Part shown: positions 21,075-32,357 of the stretch, one piece after another | Numbering within the stretch: position 1 is the first letter of the stretch | How the letters are laid out: each line of letters opens with the position of its first letter | Assembly: GCA_001051155.2 (NCBI GenBank) | Contig: JYIP02000004.1 | Location: 2,536,383-2,600,382, forward strand | Direction: 5' to 3' | Length of the DNA: 64,000 nucleotides | Source: Chrysoporthe austroafricana | Taxonomy: Eukaryota > Ascomycota > Sordariomycetes > Diaporthales > Cryphonectriaceae | The notes under the pieces: model-generated | Database searches by the model: none | What the model was told of the DNA's origin: nothing | What the model saw: only the letters and a program-made list of their open reading frames with translations | Made by a program: the position numbers and the translations under genes

Positions 21075-22187
21075 ATGGACTTCGCGGCGCTCATGTCCAA
21101 GGAGATCGCCAAGAAGAAGGGCCCCTCTGAACCCACCGACAAAGCCGCCTCCACCACCACCACCACCACCACCAAATACACTCGCAAGGCCGACGCCGAG
21201 GCCGCCCGCCGCGAGGCCTACCTCGCGGAGCAGAAGCGCCTCGAGGAGGAGCGCCAGGCGAAGGCAGCCGCCAAGCGCAAGCGCGAGGAGGACGCGGCGG
21301 CCGAGGCCCGGGCGCGCGAGGAGAAGCGGCGCAAGCTGGCCGAGGAGTCGCGGCGGCGCCGGGAGGAGAGGGAGGCCGAGGAGGAGCGGGCCCGGCGGAA
21401 GCGGCTAGGACTGCCGGAGGTGGCGCCCGCGGCGGAAGAGGGCACGCTGCCGGCGGGCGGCTCGGGCGCTGAGGACGGAGAGGACGAGGTGGCGCGGCTG
21501 AGCGGGGAGGAGATCACGGCGCGGCTGCGGAGCCTGGGCGAGCCGGCCACGCTGTTCGGCGAGGGCCGCGCCGCGCGGGTGCGGCGGCTGCGGTGGCTCA
21601 CGACGGCCGTGACGCAGGGCCCCATCCCGACGACGCTGCAGCTCGTCGAGGAGAAGGACATGAAGGTGGCCGGCATGCCGCCCGCGGGCGACGCCGCCGC
21701 GCGGCAGTACCTCTTCCGCCAGCTGGCGTCCTACTTCACGATGGTCCTACGCGAGTGGGAGGCCGCCCTCGCCAGGGAGCAGCGCGACGCGGACGGCGCC
21801 GACACCACCGCAGCGCGCCAGGCGTACAGCGCCATGCTGCAGTGCAAGCAGACGATGACGCCGCTGTTCCGCCGGTTCGAGAGGGGCGACCTCGACGAGA
21901 CCGTGCTGAAGAGCATCGTGGAGATCGTCAGGTCGGCGCAGGAGCGGCGGTACCTCGACGCGAACGACGAGTACCTGCGGCTGAGTATCGGGAAGGCGGC
22001 GTGGCCGATCGGTGTGACCATGGTGGGCATCCACGAGCGAAGTGCGCGGGAGAAGCTGCATGATGGCGAGAGGGGACATGTCATGGGTGACGAGGTCACG
22101 CGGAAGTACCTGCAGAGCATTAAGCGCTGCTTGACATTTGCGCAGGTGAGGTGGCCGCCCGAGGACGTGAGGCAGCTCATGGGATAG
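21075..22187 (+). CDS. prp18: Pre-mRNA splicing factor Prp18
   Basis: A single exon of 370 residues. It begins MDFAALMSKEIAKKK, the standard Prp18 N-terminus, then a long Lys/Arg/Glu/Ala coiled-coil stretch (about residues 35-120). An SFM/PSI domain follows: LSGEEITARLRSLGEPATLF and GEGRAARVRRLRWL. The C-terminal Prp18 helical domain carries YFTMVLREWEAAL, then CKQTMTPLFRRFERGDLD, and the conserved loop LSIGKAAWPIGVTMVGIHER. Prp18 acts with Slu7 and U5 snRNP in the second catalytic step of splicing. The stretch AASTTTTTTTKYTRK near residues 23-38 is a low-complexity linker from an ACC repeat. GC3 is very high. It is convergent with CSN1, 224 bp apart. Confidence 0.96.
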   Translation: MDFAALMSKEIAKKKGPSEPTDKAASTTTTTTTKYTRKADAEAARREAYLAEQKRLEEERQAKAAAKRKREEDAAAEARAREEKRRKLAEESRRRREEREAEEERARRKRLGLPEVAPAAEEGTLPAGGSGAEDGEDEVARLSGEEITARLRSLGEPATLFGEGRAARVRRLRWLTTAVTQGPIPTTLQLVEEKDMKVAGMPPAGDAAARQYLFRQLASYFTMVLREWEAALAREQRDADGADTTAARQAYSAMLQCKQTMTPLFRRFERGDLDETVLKSIVEIVRSAQERRYLDANDEYLRLSIGKAAWPIGVTMVGIHERSAREKLHDGERGHVMGDEVTRKYLQSIKRCLTFAQVRWPPEDVRQLMG

Positions 22188-22411
22188 GCGGGCACGAGGG
22201 GTCACGCAAGACAGATGCGAGGGATAGAGTGTAGAAGTACGGATCTCGATGGAATGGATTATGATCTGTTCACTGTTTTCTTCCCCCCCTTTGACCCCCA
22301 CAGACCCCTCGAGGAAGAACCCTACGATCTATTGCAAATGCTCCGCAAGACTACTGACTCCAAACGCCTGCGCACCTGGTTTGCACTGCTCATGACAAAC
22401 TCTAGACCTCA

Positions 22412-24129
22412 TCAATATTGCGCCATGTTGTCTGCAAAGTCGGCAGGACCTTCCTTGTCACGACTATACCTGGATGCCAGGGATGCTCCATCGGCTGGAT
22501 TGTATGCCAGATGGCCTCCTCTATGCTTGCCCTTGACCTCGAGTTCGGCGGAAAGAATACCGATCCGACGGATACGGTCAACAGCATCCTTCTCGTACTC
22601 TCTAGCGGCCGCTAGAGACGCAGCCTGCATCTTGGCGCGAGGATTGATAGTAGTAGTGGTGACAACCTAGAAGGCCTGTCAGCACATAGTCAACGACCAG
22701 GAACTTTTCTGATCACCGTACCTTGTCAATCGAGTCGATGCGCACCTGGAGCCCGCCGCTTCGGATCATCTCCGCCAGCTCAGCTTCGATCGAGCCTCCC
22801 GGCGATGCAAAGGCGGCGTTCATGCTGTCTATTGTAACGCAGGAAAACGGCTGCAAGAAGTGATGGATACACTTGCCGCGGATCAAGGAGTATAGGTGCT
22901 TCACGTGGGGTTGGAGGTAAATGTCGAGCAGATAGTCCGGCCGATAGGATTCGAGGATCGCCAAGCAGGCCGAATATTTGCCGTTGACAAATTGTGAAAT
23001 AGCCCGGCGAAGATGAGGCTCGAGTTCCAGGAAGGTGCGGAATGGCGAGTTGTCGAGGAACCTGCTCAGTTCCGCGCGGTTCATGGTTGCGAGGGCTAGC
23101 AGGCCGCCGTAGGTTGCGATGTCGTTCGGACTTGCGAACTCGTCGTAGAGAGCCGGCTCGAGCGTCGGCTCCGCATGGAGGAAATTGGTCGTAGCGTCCT
23201 CATACTTTGATAGGCCAAGCAGGCCGATGCCGTACAAGATGTTGCAGAGGGCCTGCAGGCTCTTGTCGCCTGCGTCGGTCTGAAGGCCGCTAATTTTATT
23301 AACGTTGGCAATAACCATCGACCAGTCGCGGCGGTACACGGATGTGCGGGCCAGGTGCAATCCAACTTCGACGATGTGCCTCGTAGAGCTGACGTCGGAT
23401 CGCATCTTGGAGTAGACATCATACGCCTGGTTCAGCTCGCCCATGCTCTCGAGATGTCTTGCCAAGTCCTCATTGCCCATCTGTATGGCGTCAGCGAGAC
23501 CGAATCCGCCCATCCGTAGGCTTCAATATGGACGTACACGAATGCTCTCCTTGACAAGATTGTTCTTGTAGCCCTTCAGCTCACCCTCAAGCCGGGATAG
23601 CTCCGCCTGGTTCGCCTTGTCCACCCTATCCGCCCACTGCTTGTCGAATTTGAAGTCTCCCTCATCAGGGGCGAGCCTCCGCAGTTCCTCCGAGATGCTG
23701 CGGTATTGATGGACATCCCTTCCATTCGCGACAACTTCTTGCGCGGCGAGCTTCAGTGCATCCACGGATAGGACGGTCGAGGTACTGGCGATCAGGAGGA
23801 GTCGGTTCACACGGGTGCGGCCTGGTACGCTGGTGTCAGCAATGGGGCGTCAGAAGAGGGCCGTCACCTTGCACCTTGCACGTACCTTTGTAATTTTGTA
23901 TGTAGGATTCCAAGTCGATCTTGGGAACGTCTGCGACGGAAGTAACAGTTAGCACACTGCATTTCTTCAGATGGAGGCTGCGAGCACTGCTTCAAGACTG
24001 GCCGGCTCAGGGCAAGGACGCTCAGCATCAAAGGAGGGCTGACCAGAATAGCCTACCTGTAACAATGTTGTCTCCATTATTGACAAGGTGGGCCACCCTA
24101 GGCCGAGGCTCGCTGTCTGAGCTCGCCAT
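22412..24129 (-). CDS. csn1: COP9 signalosome subunit 1 (CSN1)
   Basis: Five exons (24129-24057, 23930-23886, 23821-23538, 23480-22722, 22666-22412) join in phase and give 471 residues. The pieces assemble a CSN1: VPKIDLESYIQNYKGRTRVN, ELSRLEGELKGYKNNLVKES joined directly to IRMGNEDLARHLESMGEL, then SVYRRDWSMVIANVNKI. The PCI domain runs through FLDNSPFRTFLELEPHLRRA and ends at AEMIRSGGLQVRIDSIDK. The YKNNLVKESIRMG block separates CSN1 from its proteasome-lid paralogue Rpn7. The COP9 signalosome removes Nedd8 from cullins, and in filamentous fungi CSN controls development. The C-terminal tail (KMQAASLAAAREYEKDAVDR) is exon 5. Introns are about 55-126 bp. The N-terminus is short, with MASSDSEPRPRVAH before the first helical block. 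Confidence 0.93.
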
Positions 24130-24361
24130 GGTGACGTTTGTCTGGCTGTCCAGGGAGAAGCCGTTCTGGTGCCTTGTAAGTCGTAGACGAAGCCCGGACA
24201 AGCTTCCAGCAGCAGTGAATGTTGCAGTCCAGGCAGCAGGGGCTGCACGGGCCAGCGAGCGCGGGGTAAGTTTTGGTGTGGGGTACGTACTGATAGGGCT
24301 GTGATGGAATTTTGAGGCGCTGAGACTTCTGCTGTGCACATCTCTGAAGAAAAGCCACCTC

Positions 24362-24398
24362 CAAGCCCTGGTCCCAAGCCCTGGTCCCAAGCCCTGGT
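24362..24398. repeat. 13-bp tandem repeat, 2.8 copies
   Basis: The unit CAAGCCCTGGTCC is repeated exactly at 24362, 24375 and (11 bases) 24388, about 235 bp upstream of the CSN1 start codon. Its role is unknown. Confidence 0.9.
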
Positions 24399-27300
24399 AA
24401 GTTCCGGAAGATGAGAGCACGTCACAATTAGGTAGGTGGTAAGCAAGCTAAGGGCTACCGTGGTCTTTCTACAGGCCACCCCGAGTTGACACCGAGTTCG
24501 GCCAGCATCCTGTGTCGGTACGTCCGTACTGCCCATTCCTCTCCTTCCCTGGGTGCCTGTCTCTGCAAAGCACCATGACCATGGCCCAGCAGTTGTCACT
24601 GAGTCCTGACTCCTGCTGCATCCAACGCAGGCACAGAACATGAGGCCACAGACCAGGGCAGGATGGGGTTTTTATTGTCTGCTCAGCATGCTGCACCACC
24701 TGCCGTATGCGGACAGCTTCGGACAGCTTCGGCTAGCTGGAGGACTACGGCCCTCATACCCAGTAGAGCGTATGCTGGTGCTCGCAAGGGTCCTCAGGCC
24801 AATAGCAAGATCCCCGTGGTTCGTAATGCTTACGCTCTGCACACATTCTGTGGGTGTGGTGTGGTGTGGTGTCTAACCAGGACAACATAATCAACTTGCC
24901 TTCCAGACAGATACGAAGTATCCAGCACGCCCAGCTAGGTACGCTGTAGAAACCCCTGAGAGGACCGGGCAGGCAGGCATCGAGAGGGTGTCTGAGGTAC
25001 ACAGGCAGTGACAGGCACATAGGCAGAACAAGGTACATACCACAGGCACCTCCGTACGTCATCCCGCCGCGGCAAACGTGGGACGAGTCTTGGCACTGAA
25101 GCTAAAGCTGCTAAGCGAAGACGATGACCGGGCGTCCAGACCGGGCGGCCCAGAGCATCGTTGGGTGCCAGACAGAAATCATCATCTCCAGGTCAGCAGG
25201 CAGGATCGACAGGTGGATCGTCTCATTCCGGTTCGGGAAATAGATTGAGGGGGACCTGAAACCCTCAACGGAACGGCGGGATGGCAGACGCGTAGCTCGA
25301 GATGCCGTGCAATAGGCGGAAGCCCTCGTCCAGTCCGAGCGACATCGACATACCTGAAACCTGGGGAGGCGGACAGACTACCCTGGGCAGCCAGCGGCCA
25401 TAGGCCCAGGGGGAGGAGGGAGACCATCACATCTCGCCCGCCCGTCGAGGCGCCCGGTGGGAAGACCCAGGGGCCCGCCCACGGAGGCAGGACGAGGGCG
25501 GCAGAGCACTTGGGACGGTCTCAAACCGCCCTCAGGTGCCGTGCCAAGCCCGTGCCAAGACGGAGAAGCCAACGTCGTCTCTTGGTCTCCCCCGACCGAA
25601 GAGACAGGAAACAGAGAGGCCAGGAGCGGGCCCAGCTGCCGACCTGGCCCGGAAGACACGTGTATGTTCGAGGCTGAGCACCCCCCCCCCCAAGCCAAGG
25701 TTTCTGAGATGCGACCTGCAGACTCGTATCGCCTGAGTCGCGGGCTCTGCGGTCTGCCAATGGCTGGGCGCCGGCATAAGACGGTACGTCTGCTGGCGCT
25801 CGGCTCCTTGTTATCTTGGTTCCCGTGCTTCATGCAGCCGCGCCGCGTATCGCCGAGCAAGCCTCCGAGCCACCGTCACGCCCTCGTCGCCTACTTACGT
25901 ACATAGCATCATTTCTGGGTCGCGACAGCAGCACGCCGGGAGACACGCACGGCAGCCATCACAGGACAGGTTGCGCGAGTTTCTGCGCCGGGCAGGCGGA
26001 GGAGAGGCTCGTACCCTCGAGTGCGGGAATTTGGCTAGTGGTGGGTGGATGCACGGTAAGTAGAGTTTGACCATCTGCCGGGATGATGCCTGGCTCGGCG
26101 GGCTGCGGCCAGTGAAACGCATGGTGGTGGTGGTGGGTGATTCACCTCGTCTTCCCCCTTCTCATCATTACGAGTGCCCAATCGCCATCGAGCCGTGCCC
26201 CGTCGCATGCGCCCTCGCCCGGCGCGGTCTGCACACCGTCCCAAGATATGAAGTACTTTCCCGAACGTACATAGTACTCGTATCACATTGCAGGGCATCG
26301 CACTACTAAGTACGGTAGTAATTAGACTAGCACGGCAGCCTCGGTGGGGTCTTCCCCGGCGAGATTCCGTGTGGGCAGAAGTGCGCCCTGGGCGTCCTCA
26401 CCCCTCGAAGCCTCCCCCCCCCCGACCGGGAACAAGCCCTGTCGTCGTCGTGGCTGTGTAGGCACAGAAGCGGGATTAAGCTCCAGCCCCCGGGGATCCG
26501 TCAGGTAATAATCCCTACGGAAGCACGGTAAATGGGTAGGCACGGTACCATAAGCAGTATCCCTTTCGTCCTGTCCCGTCCGCTCGGCGCCAGTGCGGAG
26601 CGCGTCTGCTACTATCCAAGTACCTACTTGCTTCATCGAGAACAACCTCGGTCAGCAGTGCCATGGGGAGTGGGGAGCGCGTGCGCCGTACTAAGTATGT
26701 ACTCAGTACTGAATAGGTAAGAGTACAGGATCCATAGCACCTCGGCCCGGTGATGCCAGTAGTATTCAACCGTCTGAGATGGCCGCTGTCGCGCTCGCTT
26801 CCGACGTCGCCACCCCCTTTCTCGTGTGTCTCTTGCCCTCCTCCCTCTGTCCTTTTCCCCCTCGTGGCCCGTTGGCACGCGTCGCCCATCACCCGTCGCC
26901 CATCGCCCATCGCCCGCTGCCGTCCTGCAGTGGTCTGGTGGCCCCTCAGAGCTTGCGCGTCCCTGTCCTGCGGGGGTCACGCAGAGTCTCGCCGCCCCTG
27001 GTCTTCCTCCAGATGGGACCTGGCGCACTGGCCTGACCTTGTCCCCTCTCTTCCTGTTCCCTCCTCTCGTGTCTCGTGCCTCTAAGCCCCTTGACTCGCC
27101 CGGGTTCTGGCCTCCACAATTTTTCCCTCGTCGTGGTCCCCACCATCCCACTGCCCTTCTGCGCGGCCTGTTCCTCTCGACCCCTGTCCGGGCCTGAACC
27201 TTGTCAGCCCCATCAGGATCTGAACTGACGGCTTGGCATCGAAACGTCGGCCGTCGATCATTCCCTCGCCCGCACGCCCAGCCTAGAACTACCTCGAGGG

Positions 27301-28163
27301 ATATTGGGACAAGCCGTGAGAAACCCTGCGCTGTCTGCTTCCAAACGGGGTAACCATATGCGCATGTCGAACCGCGCGGCGCTGCTGAATTGCACCTATC
27401 GTCCTGTTTCGACCTCGACAGCGCGCTGCACCAGCCCCTCAACTGCGTCGCCGTCCAGTCATCCCGTCTCTTGGTCCTCGTCTGCCGGCATGTGTGTCTG
27501 CCGTCACGTTCACCCAGGCGACTAGGACGGCTGTCATCTTTGCTCGCTGTCCAGTCGTTGGCATTCCAGCCCGGTGCTCTCTCACCGTTCCCTCGTCATC
27601 CTCCATATATCCTGGCCCGGCTCGAGGCCCACACTTTTGATTCAGATCTGAGAAACACCGTCCTCTTCCGTAATCCCCGTCCCGCCAGTGATCCTGTTTT
27701 CCCGAGCAGGAGATTGCTGGGCAGAGGGCTGTCGTGGGGCCCTGTCGTTGGCCCGGAAGTCGATCTTTTCGAGATCTCCTCGGTCTCGTCTCATCTCACC
27801 AGTCCCACCGCTGTCCGTAGAACCTGCGTGCGTCGTCCTCCTCCCCCATCACCTCTGAGGGGACGCCAAGCAGGCACGTCGAGTCTGACGCCTCGATCAT
27901 TCGAGACGCCATATCGATACCATTACGGCAGGTCATCTCGTTGACATTCATCTCGCTCGCTACCAGGCTCCACAGGGCTCGTGGAAGGCACCCCACCGTT
28001 CCGGCGCCCTGGAGATACATCCGAGCGTGACACCTCTTGTCGAAGGTACCCGCCCGCCTCTCAAAGCGTTCCGCAGGCCATCGATCCGCCCCCGTCGGTG
28101 TTGCTCTTCCAATTTAGCTGCATGCCAAGCTTTTCACTAAAGTGTGCCATCGCAGCCCGGCTC

Positions 28164-28197
28164 CACACACACACACACACACGCACGCGCGCACGCA
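28164..28197. repeat. (CA)n microsatellite
   Basis: A CA run that drifts into CACG, about 0.65 kb upstream of the Asg1-like start codon. Confidence 0.9.
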
Positions 28198-28848
28198 CCC
28201 ATACTACATACTCCCCAGTACATACTACGTAGTACACCCCCGGCACCGAGGCGGCGTTCAGGCCCCTGGGCCCCTTGCCTTTCTATGCTCTCTTTGGTGG
28301 GCCTTCTAGGTGGTACTTAGAGGTGCTCGCTTCCGCTGGATATCTCCGTCTTGAACTAAAGGTCGTTGACCGCATAAGACTCTAGGAATTCCTATTGCTC
28401 CACATCCGCTCGCCGTCATTCCAAATATCACCTCGCCGGCCCCTCTGCCGACGGCCCTGACCTCTCCTGATCGATCCTTTTCTTTCTAGCTGGCCGCCTC
28501 ACCCTCCATCCTTGACTTAGCACGCAGCAGTCTTCCGCAGATACCATCCAGGCCCAGCTGCGCCCAAGCGCGTCCGTTGCATCCACCGGAGCTGATCTCC
28601 GTCGTCGTGCGAGCTTCGCGGGTTATTTCCGAGCCAAACGGCCGCTCTCGTTCGATGTGGGCATCCTACATTTTAACGTGAGGGTTTCACGCCACGCGTC
28701 AATTTGCTTCGCGTTGCCTACTGTGCCAGCGTGAATCAATACCCTCGCGACATGAGCCGGGTCTTTTGCTCAATTGAGAAGGGGAAACAAGAAGTTGGGA
28801 CAGGCTGATACACCCACCCTGGGACTGTTCGTGGCCGAGGTTGAGTAG

Positions 28849-31800
28849 ATGGCAGTGGCGCAATCCCCAGCTCCAGCGCTTTTCCCCTCTGCTGGTCCGG
28901 TGGACCGAAAATTCCACAACATCATGGAATCTGAAGCTATCGAAGTTACTTCCGACATCATGGACCCGGACCTTTCTCCAGAGATTGGCTCTGAGAACGA
29001 TTCGGGCCCCGGCTCGGAGCAGCAGGACGAGCAGCAGTCCCCTGACGATAGTACTGGGGCAGGTTCCGTCAAGGCAGAGGCAGGTGATGAAGGTGTCACC
29101 AACTTGAGCCAAGTCACAACACCGATGCCCGTGCAGAAGCGGCGGCGGGTGACACGTGCCTGTGATGAATGCCGGCGGAAGAAGATCAAGTGCGATGGCA
29201 AGCAGCCTTGCACGCATTGCTCGGTGTACAGTTATGGTAATAGCAAGCTCGGGTCCTGGCTCTGGTTCTGGAAGTCTGCGCTGACAAGGTCGGTTCGGCA
29301 GAATGCACATACGACAAACCCTCCAACAGGAGGCGCAACCCGGCGCCACAGTATATTGAGGCGCTGGAGAACAAGTTGGCCCGCGCCGAAGCCTTGCTCC
29401 GCAAGTTCATACCCGGTGTCGATTTGAATGACCCCGATCTGGACCCTGCTACGCAGCAAGAATTCCAGAATCGGGAACGTCAGAGGCTACAGGCGGCCAG
29501 GTCAAGGCGAGAAGAGACACAGAAGGCCGCACAAAACGAGGCTCAGATCACATCCATGATCGAGACCATCGGTCAGTTGGATCTCGACGAACGTGGCTGG
29601 GACTTTCGTGGCACGTCGTCGGGCGCCGTCTTTCTTGGGCGGATGAAGGAGCACTTTGGAGGCCTTCTCGGCTTCGACTCCCAGCTCACTTTCCTCCCTC
29701 GGCCTGATAAAGTACCAGGCCTGACAAAGCTTGATTCCCCCTCGTCGACTGCAGGTTCTTCGCCAGGTGATCTCAATCTTACGAATGTCTACAACCTACC
29801 GTCACAGGCGAGAGCAAGGCAGTTGAGTACCTGCGCGCTTACATGCGCAACGGCGCTCCTGCGCATCGTCCACGTCCCGTCTTTCTTCGAGAAGCTCGAG
29901 ACGATTTACGACAAGTCGGCAGACAGCTTTGACACGGAGGATAACAGGTTCCTCGGGCTTTTCTATGCGGTGTTAGCAGTCGGCTCAATGTGCAACGTCA
30001 CCGAGGGAGATCTTGATGATAAAAAGACCTACAAAGATGCTATTGATGAAGGGTAAGCTATCTCGGAGCTCTCCGCCAACTACCGGCACCTGCTGGTCGA
30101 AACGTCAGCATTGACTTGTCTTCAGGGTGAAATACTACACATGCGCTAGAATGCTATTGCAGGACGTTACAGAGTGTCGGGACTTGACCACGCTGCAAGC
30201 CCTTCTATTCTTGATCCTTTTTCTGCAGGCTACTTCCAATCTTAGCGGCTGCTATTCGTTCCTCGGTATCGCTTCGAGAGCTGCTCTCAGGATGGGCTTG
30301 CACAGGCATCTCCCTCAGGCCAACTTCACACCTTTGGTCACCGAGCTGAGGAGGCGCGTTTTCTATTTTATCCGGCAAATGGACATATACTGCTCGTGAG
30401 TTTGATATTCTCGTCTGGTCATTTCTTTGCAGAAGCTCCAGTGAGGCCGCGTTTGGGCGTGCCTTCCTGTCTTGGCGAACCATGGCGTACGCTGCAGAGG
30501 CACGCCGGGATCGTGCGGCGTTTGAACAATATTCAGAGCCTACAGCTGCTTAAGCCGGAAGCCATGTCACTGACTGACATTCTGCAGGGCACTCCTCGGC
30601 TTCCCCATACTCATGTATGATGACGATATCGATCAGAAACTTCCCACTGAAGTTGACGATGAGTATATTACTCCGGAAGGGATCCAAGCACCGCCTGCGG
30701 GGGGCCCCGGTTCATTCTTCCAGGCCTTCAACGCCCACTCGAGGCTCATGAAGATTCTGATGAAAGTTGTCAAATATATTTACCCTCTCAAAGGCGTCGA
30801 GGAGCGTGCGGCAAACGCATCCGGGTCGCCGCACGCGACGTATACGATCAACTATTCGCGCATCAAAGAAATCGAAGGCGACCTGCAGTTATGGCACGAG
30901 CAACTACCCCCAAGATGGCGCCCCAGTTCGGAAGGGTCCATCGAAGAGATGCGGTAAGGCCAGAACATGATCCTTTGTGTGCAGTCTGATTCCCCCAGGG
31001 CGATGGGTGGCCTCTTCGCCGTCTAGGACCCCCTTTGATACCTTGTTTGAGCTCATACCCGTCTCTTCAAGCACACAAGCTGACTCCTCTCTGTTCACAT
31101 AGAGTGCGGACACTGCTACGATTTGCCTACGCACAGGTTCAAATGATGTTGTACAGACCGTTCCTCCATTACATCTCTCCACGCTTGTGGGCCGGTAGGG
31201 CTATCGACGAGCGGTACTATGCTTGTGCTGCAGCTGGCATAAGCGTATCGAGAAACATCATACACATCGCAATGGAGATCAAGTACCAGGCTTTGGTCGT
31301 TGGTCCTTTCTGGTCGATGCTGTATACGGAGTTCTTCGCCATTCTGACGCTGGTCTTCTACGTTCTGGAGAACCCGGAGAAGCAGGGCTCAGCAGAAATC
31401 TACGCCGACGCGAAGGCTGGCCGGGAGATGATTGGAAAGATGGCCTCGAGAAGCTTTGCAGCAGACAGGATCGCGAGATCCCTAAACACGCTCTGGAACA
31501 ACCTACCTGATTCGATCAAGAATGGCAAGGCCAGGGCGCTGCCCTCGAGGAAGCGATCAGCTCCTGGACCGAAAGCAGGCCCAATGCCAATGTCAACTCA
31601 AAAGGCGCCTGGCTCGTCTACCAAGATTGCCAATACGGCCTCCAGAAAATCAATAATACAGAGATCACCCTCCGACAGAGCACACTTGAGATCGTCGCAG
31701 ACCGCACTCTCGATGAGCTATCCTGAACTGCACTCCCTGGACGTCTCGTCGGCGGCGACCTCGGACACCACCGGTATGAGCCCGTCCGCTACACACACCT

Positions 31801-32357
31801 CGAACCAATACATGCGCACTAGTCAGACAACGGAAAGCCCCAGCGTATACAAGCTAGATGCGTTGATGTTCCCGTCAGGCGACCCATTTGCCTATCCAAA
31901 TCAACCTTTAGTCGATTTCGGCGGAGCTGTAGCAACGCACGCAGAGTCAAATCCCTCCCACATCTCTAGTGTACAAGGCCATCAGACCGACTCCTCAAGA
32001 AACTTCTACATGTCGGGGCTCTACGGAGGAGACATTGAGGGACAGCTGAGTGAGTAGATCAGATTCGTTCACACGAAGCTCTTTCATGCTGACATAGACT
32101 CTGCAGTGGGACCTCTGCCCCCATACCTAATGCAGTCTAACCCGGGTCAGAATGGCCTGGGCCTCTCTGCGCAGATGTATCAGTCGCCGAATTCGATGAC
32201 GATGCAGCAGGCCCAGGCACATCACTCAGGGCACGGACATCACCAACACCACCCACAGGTGCATCACAGGACAGGAAGGGAGGTGGATGATATGATGGCG
32301 GATTCAGGTTTCGGCAGAAACTGGGACATATTTGGCGAGAGCTTCAAGCCTCTCTGA
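28849..32357 (+). CDS. Zn2Cys6 transcription factor, Asg1-like
   Basis: Six exons (28849-29236, 29302-30052, 30126-30395, 30588-30953, 31103-32049, 32107-32357) give 990 residues. The zinc cluster is RRRVTRACDECRRKKIKCDG followed by CTHCSVYSYEC: Cys105, 108, 115, 121, 124 and 131 in the CX2CX6CX5CX2CX6C pattern; intron 1 splits codon 130, just before the sixth Cys. A coiled coil (YIEALENKLARAEALLRKF) follows, then the fungal-specific middle homology domain: IVHVPSFFEKLETIYD, LQALLFLILFLQATSNLSGC, LRMGLHRHLP, RRRVFYFIRQMDIYCSALLG. The VYSYECTY stretch after the cluster and the domain layout match yeast Asg1, an activator of stress-response genes. The tail is Ser/Thr-, His- and Gln-rich. The start is the first ATG after an in-frame TAG; ATG 28924 is an alternative. 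Its target genes here are unknown. Confidence 0.9.

Larger units (their letters stand above)
24130..28848. other. 4.7-kb divergent spacer between CSN1 and Asg1-like genes
   Basis: No gene supported. Overlapping open frames on both strands (for example 25378-25906 and 26633-27442) are of biased composition and match no family. A 13-bp tandem repeat lies at 24362-24398. Short GTAC-rich patches occur near 26250-26320 and 26685-26720. From about 26750 to 28840 the plus strand is markedly C/T-rich and is probably promoter plus a long 5' leader of the regulator gene; it also holds a CA repeat at 28164-28197. Confidence 0.55.

Noticed and set aside
26633..27442. 269-codon minus-strand frame upstream of the Asg1-like gene
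   Set aside because: Overlaps several plus-strand frames of the same length, no domain, and it is the complement of a C/T-rich leader.
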